This document shows, piece after piece, positions 27,269-35,527 of a stretch of DNA of 64,000 bases. The stretch is taken from the NCBI GenBank assembly GCA_044230315.1, contig JBGARJ010000008.1, positions 1-64,000 on the forward strand, given 5' to 3'. The DNA is from M3007 sp044230315 (GTDB lineage Bacteria; Bacteroidota; Bacteroidia; Chitinophagales; Saprospiraceae). Each line of letters begins with the position of its first letter. Within the stretch, counting starts at the first letter, position 1. The notes under the pieces were generated by a model. It had not been told where the DNA came from and ran no database searches. It saw nothing but the letters and a program-made list of their open reading frames with translations. A program made the translations under genes and the position numbers.

Positions 27269-27330
27269 GCTAACAACCCACTGCCTATCATGCCTCCTAA
27301 ACGTCGGCACGTCGGCAGTGGTAACGTTCT
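27269..27330 (+). repeat. attC-like site 3 (best formed)
   Basis: GCTAAC (27269-27274) then arm CACTGCC (27279-27285). The exact complement GGCAGTG is at 27314-27320, followed by GTAACGTT. The order left core, arm, spacer, complementary arm, right core is the attC layout, with a 28-bp variable centre containing a doubled CGTCGGCA. It begins 44 bp after a stop and ends 22 bp before the next start. Confidence 0.7.
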
Positions 27331-27352
27331 ATACAATCAAAAAAAAATACAA

Positions 27353-28210
27353 ATGGGTGCCAAAGATTATTACATAGGAATAATTGCAATCTTTTTCGCA
27401 TTTACGCTTTCAAAATATTTAGATGGCATTATTAGTTTTTGGATAAAAAAGAACGCTGTTAAATTCCTTCTTGTACATCCGATAATTGTCGGCCTTTGGA
27501 CTGTTGGAATTTTTCAATATATGTGGAGTTTTTTCCCCTTAATGAATGAATACGTTGATGTTGGGTTGTTTAATTTTTTGATATTTCTATCTCCAATATT
27601 CGTTTGGCAGGTCTCCTATTTTTACCTGTTCCCTAGCATTGAGAAAAATAACGATAATTTAGTGTTCCAATTGGATGAATATTTTGATAAAAACAGAACC
27701 TCTATTTACATTCTAATCTGTATTTACATTCTGATCATTCAATTTCAAGTCAGATTTTTCAACGATCCTATTGAGTCAAATTTATTTTTGATAATACGAA
27801 TGAGTATTTTTACAGCCCTATTGATAGGTGTTTTTGTAAAAAACTATCGATTTGATGTCGCTATTACTAGTATCATGTTTCTGGTATTATTATTCTTTTT
27901 TATCCAAGACTTGTCTCCAAATACAACAGTACTAAAAATACAAATAGATTCAAGTGATTTACAAAAAAGAGAGTTGATTTGGAGAAATACGTTTGTTCAA
28001 ATTGACAACGACACATTAACCTCTTACGCTATTGACCCTAAAAATGGGAAGGTAGTTGTGTCTGACAAGCCTTTTACAATCGGAAATAAGATAACAATAA
28101 AAATTGTTAGAAAATTAGATGCTCCAATAGAATTTAATTTTATCCAAAAAAATGAAAATTTTTCAATCCCTTTGAATAAAATAATTCATGTAGATACTGA
28201 ACCTAAATAA
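27353..28210 (+). CDS. Hypothetical multi-pass membrane protein, strongly AT-rich
   Basis: 285 aa from ATG 27353. An earlier in-frame ATG at 27290 lies inside the attC-like palindrome and is rejected. About six hydrophobic helices cover residues 5-195 (YYIGIIAIFFAFTLS, FLLVHPIIVGLWTVGIF, YILICIYILIIQFQV, IFTALLIGVFV, ITSIMFLVLLFFFIQ). A soluble C-terminal domain of about 90 residues follows, with strands such as LKIQIDSSDL and KITIKIVRKL. The base composition is clearly lower in GC than the flanking chromosome, a sign of separate origin. No family recognised. Confidence 0.8.
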   Translation: MGAKDYYIGIIAIFFAFTLSKYLDGIISFWIKKNAVKFLLVHPIIVGLWTVGIFQYMWSFFPLMNEYVDVGLFNFLIFLSPIFVWQVSYFYLFPSIEKNNDNLVFQLDEYFDKNRTSIYILICIYILIIQFQVRFFNDPIESNLFLIIRMSIFTALLIGVFVKNYRFDVAITSIMFLVLLFFFIQDLSPNTTVLKIQIDSSDLQKRELIWRNTFVQIDNDTLTSYAIDPKNGKVVVSDKPFTIGNKITIKIVRKLDAPIEFNFIQKNENFSIPLNKIIHVDTEPK

Positions 28211-28212
28211 AA

Positions 28213-28305
28213 GCATAGAACACTGCATGGTCGCTTATGCAACCGAAGCCCAACCCGCAAAACCAACCCAGCCGGCGGTATGTGTTAGATGCCACCGTTG
28301 TATGC
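28213..28305 (+). repeat. attC-like site 4
   Basis: GCATAGAAC (28213-28221) pairs with GTTGTATGC (28297-28305) with one mismatch. Inner segments CTGCATGG and GATGCCACC can pair imperfectly. It starts 2 bp after the stop of the membrane protein gene. The left part CACTGCATGG.CGC.TATGC recurs at about 39816-39840 without a right half, suggesting a partial site there. Confidence 0.55.
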
Positions 28306-28386
28306 GAACAGCAAATAGAGATCAGTTTATGTATACTATGGTTTCGGAAAGGAACCTTCAACGCTTTCCATGTAAAAAACGGTAGC

Positions 28387-30711
28387 ATGTCAGAAGATCA
28401 CAAATTAGCCATTATTCTGTTTGCTGACATAGCGGGCTATACTGCCATGATGGAGGAGGACGAAGCCGCTGCGTTGATTGTTCTGGGACGCTTTAAAGCG
28501 GTGGTTGAACGGGAAACTTCGATCTACAACGGTCAGCTGGTGCAGTATTTTGGGGACGCTGTACTACTCACTTTTGACAGCTCAACAAAGGCCGTTGACT
28601 GTGCTGCGGCGATTCAACTATCATTCCAGCAGGAGCCCTATGTTCCTGTGCGTATCGGGATGCACATGGGGGATGTCTTGTTCAAAAACGGCAATGTCTT
28701 TGGCAACGGTGTAAATGTAGCCTCCCGGATCGAGTCGTTGAGCGTGCCAGGGGCTGTCCTGATGTCCAAAGAAATTCGCGATCAGATCAAGAACCAGGGC
28801 GACTACCAGCTCAGCCCCCTTGGCTCCTTTGCCTTCAAGAATGTCGAAGAACCCATGGAAGTCTACGCGCTGGCCAATGAAGGCTTTGTCGTTCCTAAAA
28901 GATCGGACATGCAGGGGAAATTGAAACCAGCTGCCTCCCGCAGCGTATCCATGAAACTGATGCTACCGATGATAGCGTTTCTGATCCTGGGGGCAATTTT
29001 TTTGGGCATTTGGGTGCATCCGTCCAGGGCCGGGAATGTCCTGCCAAAAGAAGTACGTCAGGAAAAAGTCGCTGTCGCTGTGTTTAATAATTTCACCAAC
29101 GATCCCGATCTCGATGCGCTCGGGAATATGGCCTCAGACTGGATCAGTTTGGGATTGCGGGAGCTGGGCGTAAAAACCACTTCCCCGGAGATGATGCGGA
29201 AATATAAGGATCGGGTCGGCATTCTTCCCGGTAATTCGAAAGGAGAAGTATCCTTGTGGGAGCTGACTGGTGCGCAATATGTAGTAACGGGTTCTTATTA
29301 CCGGAAAGGGGACTCTCTGCAAGTAACTTCGCGTCTGGAATCCACGGAAAACGGAGATAATGTTTATGATTTCCCGGTGATTTGGGGCCATATCAACCAA
29401 AAGGAACAACTGATTACAGATATCCGGGAAAAATTGAAAGGCTATTGGACCCTGAAGGAGGCGGATAAACTCTCCATCATCAATCCACCAAGGTACGAAG
29501 CTTACGAGGCTTACCTGAAATGTCACATGTTTGATGCCGAATGTTTCAGCAAAGTACTTGAGCTGGATTCTACTTTCTTGTTAGCCCGGGTCTATAAGGT
29601 CTTTACTTCATACGCTTACGAAGATGCACGGGGCTTTGAAACGACCAGTCAATACATCAAACAGCATTGGGATCGCTGTACGGAGTTTGAGCAAAACTTT
29701 TTCCTTTTCACGGAGCGGCAAAAGGAAGGAAATTACCCTGGATCATTGGAGGCTATAAAGAGAAATTACGAATTGGACCCCAGGGACCTGACGATGCTCC
29801 ATCATTTGGCCTATACCTATTTAGATCTTAATCAACCAGGAAAAACGGCTGAACAATTCGGGCCCGTTTTCAGTCAATACGACATTTACGGAGATCGCCT
29901 CACCTGGCAGTCTCACGAAGCTTATTTTTATGCCTTAAATCGCCTCGGCAGACAGAAAGAGGTGATTGCTTTGGAAAAAAAAGTGGCGAAAAACTTTGGC
30001 GATTCTTTTCAATTCATCCGGGCTTATATGCTGGATGGAGATGTAGAAACCTTACGCCAGCGACTGCCAGGTATATCTTCCGCTGACATCATCCGCTTCG
30101 CCCAGATGTTCAGTGCGATATTTCCCCCCGAAACCGAAAATATCTACCTGCCTGTTTTGCGGGATAGCCTTGCCCGGTTTGAGGATCCGAAAAAATCCTG
30201 GGACTATCTTCTTTGGTCTGGTTTGCACATGTACAATTGGGATTCCAAAGCGTATGCCTGTTACCTGTTAAAGGATTGGGAGAAGACCGAACAAATCCTG
30301 CTTGGGTTGAAAAACAAGAACTGGAAGGAATTTTCGCAGGGTGTGTTAACGGGAAGTTTCAGGCACTTTGATAAGAATATTTCCTGGCACATGAATATCT
30401 GGGTCGAAGGGCTGTTGGGTGCCGCCCTTGCCCGGCAGGGGAAACGCGAGGCTGCCTATGCGCAGATCCAAACGCTGGATGCCATGCGGCCCGGCTATCC
30501 ACCGGAAAGTCAGCGGCTGCACAAAGGAACGATTTCATACTGGCAAGGCAGGATCTATGCCATCCTGGGTGACAAAGAGCAAGCGGTAGCAGCCCTGACC
30601 CGTTCGCGTAAGGAAGGTCGAACGATTGATTATGGTAGTTTTGTGTATGACTGGGACCTGGCGAGTCTGAAGGGATATCCGCCATATGAGGAACTGGTGC
30701 GGCCGAAGTAG
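28387..30711 (+). CDS. Class III adenylate/guanylate cyclase fused to TM, TolB/FlgO-like and TPR regions
   Basis: 774 aa from ATG 28387. An in-frame ATG at 28237 lies within the attC-like site and gives a non-protein-like leader. The cyclase domain covers residues 1-165, with metal-binding FADIAGYT (Asp 14 region), a second Asp in YFGDAVLLTF, and NVASRIESL with the catalytic Asn/Arg. One TM helix follows at about 193-217 (LMLPMIAFLILGAIFLGIWV). Next is a FlgO/TolB-like segment (KVAVAVFNNFTNDPDLDALG, about 228-262) and then TPR-like helices to the C terminus. Cyclase inside and sensor domain outside is the likely topology. It probably makes cAMP or cGMP in response to a periplasmic cue. Confidence 0.9.
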   Translation: MSEDHKLAIILFADIAGYTAMMEEDEAAALIVLGRFKAVVERETSIYNGQLVQYFGDAVLLTFDSSTKAVDCAAAIQLSFQQEPYVPVRIGMHMGDVLFKNGNVFGNGVNVASRIESLSVPGAVLMSKEIRDQIKNQGDYQLSPLGSFAFKNVEEPMEVYALANEGFVVPKRSDMQGKLKPAASRSVSMKLMLPMIAFLILGAIFLGIWVHPSRAGNVLPKEVRQEKVAVAVFNNFTNDPDLDALGNMASDWISLGLRELGVKTTSPEMMRKYKDRVGILPGNSKGEVSLWELTGAQYVVTGSYYRKGDSLQVTSRLESTENGDNVYDFPVIWGHINQKEQLITDIREKLKGYWTLKEADKLSIINPPRYEAYEAYLKCHMFDAECFSKVLELDSTFLLARVYKVFTSYAYEDARGFETTSQYIKQHWDRCTEFEQNFFLFTERQKEGNYPGSLEAIKRNYELDPRDLTMLHHLAYTYLDLNQPGKTAEQFGPVFSQYDIYGDRLTWQSHEAYFYALNRLGRQKEVIALEKKVAKNFGDSFQFIRAYMLDGDVETLRQRLPGISSADIIRFAQMFSAIFPPETENIYLPVLRDSLARFEDPKKSWDYLLWSGLHMYNWDSKAYACYLLKDWEKTEQILLGLKNKNWKEFSQGVLTGSFRHFDKNISWHMNIWVEGLLGAALARQGKREAAYAQIQTLDAMRPGYPPESQRLHKGTISYWQGRIYAILGDKEQAVAALTRSRKEGRTIDYGSFVYDWDLASLKGYPPYEELVRPK

Positions 30712-30818
30712 ATGGTTGGAGAAATAGATCGCCTCCGCATACAACCAAGACAAGACTACCACGGCAATACCATCTATGCGGGGCTACTGCGTATAGCCCA
30801 GTCGTTCTGCGGCAATTA

Positions 30819-30979
30819 AGAACATGTTTGGAATTTCATCGCTGGGCTGCAAATAGAAAATTTAATTTCATACTGCGTTAAATTTTTCGGCGGATTGCCC
30901 GCATACGCCTGCAAAATTTGCCTTGCCTGAAATTAAATTTTTCCATTTTCGCCTCAGCATGAAAATCCAAACATGTTCT
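30819..30979 (-). mobile_element. MITE-like element A, copy 2 (161 bp)
   Basis: Near-identical to the 6831 element but in reverse orientation. Tips AGAACATG and CATGTTCT are intact. It lies 108 bp after the cyclase gene. Together with the hairpin at 31005 it fills most of the 344-bp gap; 30712-30818 shows nothing supportable. Confidence 0.85.
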
Positions 30980-31004
30980 AAAAAGCATTCATCGTTTTTA
31001 AAAT

Positions 31005-31044
31005 AACGTGAGTCCCTCGTAAATCTAAAGAGGGAGCTCACGTT
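31005..31044. repeat. Hairpin before the TMEM175 gene, possible short attC-like site
   Basis: AACGTGAGTCCCTC (31005-31018) pairs with GAGGGAGCTCACGTT (31030-31044) with one extra base, leaving an 11-nt loop. The outer bases TAAC...GTTA resemble attC cores. It sits 11 bp before the start codon, so it could also be an operator or attenuator. Confidence 0.45.
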
Positions 31045-31055
31045 AAAATAGCAAT

Positions 31056-31670
31056 ATGGCAGAAAATAAGTCACTCACCCGGCTCGAAACGTTTAGCGAT
31101 GGTGTATTCGCCATTGCCATTACACTTTTAATATTAGAAATAAAAGTTCCACCATTTGACTCTATTCATTCCGTGAATGATCTGGTCAGTGCTCTTGTTG
31201 ATTTATGGCCTTCCTACTTTGCTTTCATATATTCTTTTGGCAGCATTCTGATTCAATGGGTTTTGCATCACAATACGTTTAACCACCTCGATAATACATC
31301 GCGCCCGTTTTTATATGCCAATGGTTTTCTTCTGCTCACCATTGTATTTTTCCCATTTCCAACAGCCCTCCTTGCAGAATACATAAACACGGAGTATGCC
31401 ATGCCCGCAATTGTATTTTATGGCATAGCATGTGTTTTTACTTCGCTGGCGTGGTTTTTATTTATTCGTTCGATCATTAAACCAAAGCGATTATTAAATA
31501 CCACCTTTTCCGCTGAAGAGTTTAAAAAAATGAAAACAGGTAACCGCTATGCAGTTGTCATTTACGTATCTACCGCTTTGCTGGCGATTTGGTTGCCTTA
31601 TACTTCACTGACTATTAGTGTTGCTTTTTGGGCATTTTGGATTTACTTATCACTGATTGAAAAAGAATAA
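31056..31670 (+). CDS. TMEM175/DUF1211 family potassium channel-like membrane protein
   Basis: 204 aa. The first helix carries the family hallmark RLETFSDGVFAIAITLLILE, with the conserved FSDxxF that lines the pore in TMEM175 channels. About six TM helices in total: LWPSYFAFIYSFGSILIQW, FLYANGFLLLTIVFFPFPTA, AIVFYGIACVFTSLAWFLFI and two more near the C terminus. Bacterial members form tetrameric K+-permeable channels. The gene is AT-rich and bracketed by two MITE-like elements (30819 and 31682), both in reverse orientation. Confidence 0.92.
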   Translation: MAENKSLTRLETFSDGVFAIAITLLILEIKVPPFDSIHSVNDLVSALVDLWPSYFAFIYSFGSILIQWVLHHNTFNHLDNTSRPFLYANGFLLLTIVFFPFPTALLAEYINTEYAMPAIVFYGIACVFTSLAWFLFIRSIIKPKRLLNTTFSAEEFKKMKTGNRYAVVIYVSTALLAIWLPYTSLTISVAFWAFWIYLSLIEKE

Positions 31671-31681
31671 ATAAGTGCTTA

Positions 31682-31841
31682 AGCACATGCTTGGGATTTC
31701 ATCGCTGGGCTGCAAATGGAAAATTTAATTTCATACTGCGTTAAATTTTTCGGCGGATTGCCCGCATACGCCTGCAAAATTTGCCTTACTGAAATTAAAT
31801 TTTTCCATTTTCGCCTCAGCATGAAAATCCAAACATGTTCT
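31682..31841 (-). mobile_element. MITE-like element A, copy 3 (160 bp)
   Basis: Reverse-oriented copy, 11 bp after the TMEM175 stop. The left tip has drifted (AGCACATGCTTGGG), while the right tip CATGTTCT is intact. One base is lost from the CCTTGCCTGAAA region, giving 160 bp. Confidence 0.85.
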
Positions 31842-31886
31842 AATCTACGCCTCGAAATATAACTACACTATAGAGGAAAAACAATC

Positions 31887-32738
31887 ATGACAAAGACAAA
31901 CTCGCACGACGAAAAAGGTGAATCAGCTACTGTGATATCCAAGGATGGTACTATCGTTAGTTTCCTCTCGGTGGGCAAGGGAGCGGGAGTAATTGTGCTA
32001 CCCGGTGTTCTTTCGATGGCAAACGACTATGCTGCCTTCGCTTCGGCTCTTGCCGACAACTTCGCCGTCTATACCCTGGAGCGCCGAGGCCGAGGCAGGA
32101 GTGGCCCGCAGGGCGATGGTTATGGCATTCAAAAGGAAATTGATGATGTGCTCGCACTACAGCGGGAGACGGGCGCAAGCTTCTTGGTGGGCCATAGTTA
32201 TGGTGGATTGATTGCCTTAGAAGTTGCCCGAAATAACGATACTTTCACAAAGATCGCCGTGTATGAGCCCGGTGTGTCAATCGACGGCTCGATGCCGGTT
32301 TATTGGATACCAGGATACGAGAAGAAGCTAGCGGAGAATCGAAACCTCGATGCTTTAGTCGAGTTCACCTTGGCGGATGCTCCCGCTCGACTGGCGAAGA
32401 TCCCAGCCTGGCTGATGAAATTGATGCTGCGTTTTTTCTTCGTTCGCTACCCCGAATCCAAACAGATGTTGGGGCTTCTTCGCCAGAATTTGTGCGAATG
32501 GCGGGAGATCGCCGGACTCGACGGCCATTACCTGGATTATCGTGAAGTATTCGCAGCCGTTTTGCTCCTGTACGGTGGGCGCAGTAATAGTAGGGCGGTC
32601 GATTTAGTGGTTGAACGGCTTCCTGCAGTCATCCCACACTGTGAAACGAAGGTATTCCCCAAACTCGACCACTTCGGTATCGAACGGACAGCCCCGAGGG
32701 AGGTTGCCAATGCGATTAGAGACTTCTTCTCTCAGTAG
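31887..32738 (+). CDS. Alpha/beta hydrolase
   Basis: 283 aa, cytoplasmic. An N-terminal strand VISKDGTIVSFLSVGKG is followed by an oxyanion region LPGVLSMANDY (HG replaced by PG) and ERRGRGRSGPQGDGYGI. The nucleophile elbow is GHSYGG (Ser about 107), and DHFGIE near residue 265 supplies the likely catalytic His. Overall close to the haloalkane dehalogenase/esterase-like fold. The substrate cannot be assigned. It starts 45 bp after a MITE-like element. Confidence 0.9.
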   Translation: MTKTNSHDEKGESATVISKDGTIVSFLSVGKGAGVIVLPGVLSMANDYAAFASALADNFAVYTLERRGRGRSGPQGDGYGIQKEIDDVLALQRETGASFLVGHSYGGLIALEVARNNDTFTKIAVYEPGVSIDGSMPVYWIPGYEKKLAENRNLDALVEFTLADAPARLAKIPAWLMKLMLRFFFVRYPESKQMLGLLRQNLCEWREIAGLDGHYLDYREVFAAVLLLYGGRSNSRAVDLVVERLPAVIPHCETKVFPKLDHFGIERTAPREVANAIRDFFSQ

Positions 32739-32970
32739 GAAGATTAGTGCTAAGACTTACGCGGTAATTAAGCATAATACCAAAGAAAATCAGGTCGGAC
32801 ATTTTTTAATTAATCCAACAATAAAGAATGGATTCAATTAGACAGTGTATTATGAGGTAATAATTGAAATAAATAAGAACACGAACGACAACAATGAGTA
32901 TGTGTTCATGTCGGGCAAAACATATCACGATACATACAAAACTGTTGGGTTCGATCAAAAATAAAATAAA

Positions 32971-35448
32971 ATGAAATATAGAGATATAAAATACGATTAT
33001 TTCAGTATGGGGTTTTGTTTGCTTTTTGCAATTTTTGTTCAATGGAATTTAACTGCTCAAACTGTTAAATTGAAATGGATTAATTTCAGTCCTTATACCG
33101 AAGTGGGCCAAGACCCTAATAAAAATGATAGTATTCCAGATTCTCAAATAATTTGTCTTCTTGACTCATTAAAACCTTGGGTTGAAGGTATCCGTACATT
33201 TGGAACTCAACACGGGTTACAAAATGTCCCGCTCCTTGCAAAACAAAAAAATTTCAACGTTATTGTTGGTATTTGGCTTGGCAAGGAGGATACTCCCGCA
33301 GGAATATTGGCCAATGAACAACAAATTGCAAATGGTATTGCAATTGCGAACGCTGGTTATGCCGATAAATTGATAGTTGGAAGTGAGGTACTCTTGCGAG
33401 GCGATCTATCCCCATCAAAGTTGATAGATTATATAAACGATGTCCAATTGGCATGCCCAACGGTTCCAGTATCATGTGCAGACATTTGTTCAGAATTAAT
33501 TGCTCACCCCGACGTTGTTGATGCTTGTGATTTTATGGCCCCAAACATATACCCTTTCTGGGAGGGTAGTCCAATTGAGTGTGCTATGCAAAGATTTCAT
33601 CAATGTTACTTGAGCCTTTTGCCAATTGCCAATGGAAAAGAAATATTTATTTCTGAGAGTGGCTGGAAAACGAATGGCAATCCGGTAGGCGCCGCTGTGC
33701 CATCTTTTGAAAATGCCATTCGCTACAATCGAGAATTACTTGGTTGGAGCCAAGCCTTTGGCGTAGATGTAAATATTTTCTCTGCCTTTGATGAACCTTG
33801 GAAGTTACCTAATGATTACGGCTGGGGGATTTTCTTCAACTATAAGATAATGAAGCCGGGAATGGATATTCTTTTTACCCCTTTTAATGTTATTGATAGC
33901 ACTTGGCTTTGTAGGGAAGTAAATAATTTAAGTTCGGATACTTTATACATCGATTATTTGCCAGTGATAGGAAGTTTTTTGTCGATTGAAGGCCATATTG
34001 ATCATTTAAACCCTTGCGATTACAGGATTGCAACTTATATAAAAGTGGATGATGGTTGGTGGACTAAGCCAACCTTTGCAGAACCTACTGTTCCGATTCT
34101 CTGCAATGGAAACTGGAGCGTAGATTATACTACTGGAGGCACTGATTATCTGGCAACCGATATATGTGTGATTTTGGTTCCATCTAATTATTCACCACCA
34201 CTTTGCAACGGTTGTGGAGTTATCCCGGCAGAGGTTTATCAGAATGCAATTTCATTAAATTGCATACAACGATATGTATTGGATTCGATCACCTTAACTA
34301 CATCTGATGATACGATTTGTAGAGGCGATACAACAACTCTGACCGCCAGTGGAGGTGCAATTTATTTGTGGAATACCGGCGAAACTACAGCGTCAATTCA
34401 GGTTTCGCCAGAATTTACAGGAACAACTTACAGTGTAAGTATATCCGACGGGTTGGGAGGGGGTGCGGTCGCAACAATCACTATTTCAGTATTTAGCCCA
34501 ACTTTGTACTACATTGTAAGTAGCCCTTCAACTATTTGCCTTGGCGATACGGCGACACTGACGTCCATTACAACAAGTGATGTAACTGATTTTTTGTGGA
34601 ATACGGGAGAAACCGGCAATTCTATTAGCGTATTCCCGAACAGTACGACCACTTACACAGTAACAATAACAAATTCAGTAGGATGTACTGCTACTGATTC
34701 AGTTTCTGTATACATATATGACTATCCATCATTACTTGTAAATGCATCCCCGGATTCAATTTGCATTGGCGAGTCTACCAAAATTCAAATCGAAAGCGGC
34801 GTAAGTGCCAGTTATTTGTGGAGTACAGGCGGAACGAATCCTTCGTTCTATGTCACACCAACAACCACCTCTTCCTATACTGTGACGGTAACATACGGGG
34901 GTGGCTGTACAGACGTTGCTCAACTAACAGTATATGTTTCGCCTTTCCCAATCGTAACTGTTGAGGCTAATCCAGATACAATACAGGCAGGAGAAATAGC
35001 AACTTTAACAGCAAGTGGAGACACTGGTGCTTCTTTCTTATGGAATACCGGAGAAACTGCAACTTCGATTCAAGTTTCACCCCTGGTAACGACGACTTAT
35101 TCGATAACCATTACAAATTCAACAGGATGCAGTGCATCGGATGCGATAACAGTAACAGTTATTCCGCTTGTATCAACACAAAATATCAACAAGATAAAAT
35201 CAATAAAAATATATCCTATACCTACAAATGGAATGTTCGATGTTGAATTTAAAACAAGTGAGTCAGGATTTGTAGAAATATCTATTTTGAATATAATGGG
35301 GCACATCTTGGAAGAAAGGAAAGAGCAACCTGTTATGGGAGAGGTTGTTTCGCATTTTAATGTTTCGTTTTTGCCAGCAGGGCTATATTTTATGAAATTT
35401 AAAATGGAGAATGGATCTGTATTGTCAGAAAAAGTATCAATTCAATAA
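32971..35448 (+). CDS. Putative GH17-like glycosidase with Ig-like repeats and T9SS sorting domain
   Basis: 825 aa with a signal peptide ending near NLTAQ. Residues about 30-310 resemble the GH17 beta-1,3-glucanase barrel. VEGIRTFGTQHGL and NVIVGIWLG come first, then GSEVLLRGDL (about 136, candidate acid Glu), MAPNIYPFWEG and IFISESGWKTNG (about 226, candidate nucleophile Glu). After a linker, four Ig-like SprB-type repeats of about 85-90 residues follow (SPTICLGDTATLTS ... FLWNTGETGNSISV). The C terminus (about 750-825, IYPIPTNGMFDVEF ... FLPAGLYFMKF) is a Por domain. A surface laminarin- or callose-degrading role is inferred. AT-rich; 2.5 kb. Confidence 0.85.
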   Translation: MKYRDIKYDYFSMGFCLLFAIFVQWNLTAQTVKLKWINFSPYTEVGQDPNKNDSIPDSQIICLLDSLKPWVEGIRTFGTQHGLQNVPLLAKQKNFNVIVGIWLGKEDTPAGILANEQQIANGIAIANAGYADKLIVGSEVLLRGDLSPSKLIDYINDVQLACPTVPVSCADICSELIAHPDVVDACDFMAPNIYPFWEGSPIECAMQRFHQCYLSLLPIANGKEIFISESGWKTNGNPVGAAVPSFENAIRYNRELLGWSQAFGVDVNIFSAFDEPWKLPNDYGWGIFFNYKIMKPGMDILFTPFNVIDSTWLCREVNNLSSDTLYIDYLPVIGSFLSIEGHIDHLNPCDYRIATYIKVDDGWWTKPTFAEPTVPILCNGNWSVDYTTGGTDYLATDICVILVPSNYSPPLCNGCGVIPAEVYQNAISLNCIQRYVLDSITLTTSDDTICRGDTTTLTASGGAIYLWNTGETTASIQVSPEFTGTTYSVSISDGLGGGAVATITISVFSPTLYYIVSSPSTICLGDTATLTSITTSDVTDFLWNTGETGNSISVFPNSTTTYTVTITNSVGCTATDSVSVYIYDYPSLLVNASPDSICIGESTKIQIESGVSASYLWSTGGTNPSFYVTPTTTSSYTVTVTYGGGCTDVAQLTVYVSPFPIVTVEANPDTIQAGEIATLTASGDTGASFLWNTGETATSIQVSPLVTTTYSITITNSTGCSASDAITVTVIPLVSTQNINKIKSIKIYPIPTNGMFDVEFKTSESGFVEISILNIMGHILEERKEQPVMGEVVSHFNVSFLPAGLYFMKFKMENGSVLSEKVSIQ

Positions 35449-35527
35449 TATGCCCCTAAGAATTGCTTTCTAAAAATACTTCCTAAACGTTGAACATTCA
35501 CGAAGCGTAATGTAGTGTGCAAACTTT

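Noticed and set aside
28237..28386. N-terminal extension of the cyclase gene from ATG 28237
   Set aside because: The extension lies within an attC-like palindrome and reads as random sequence; the cyclase domain begins at ATG 28387.
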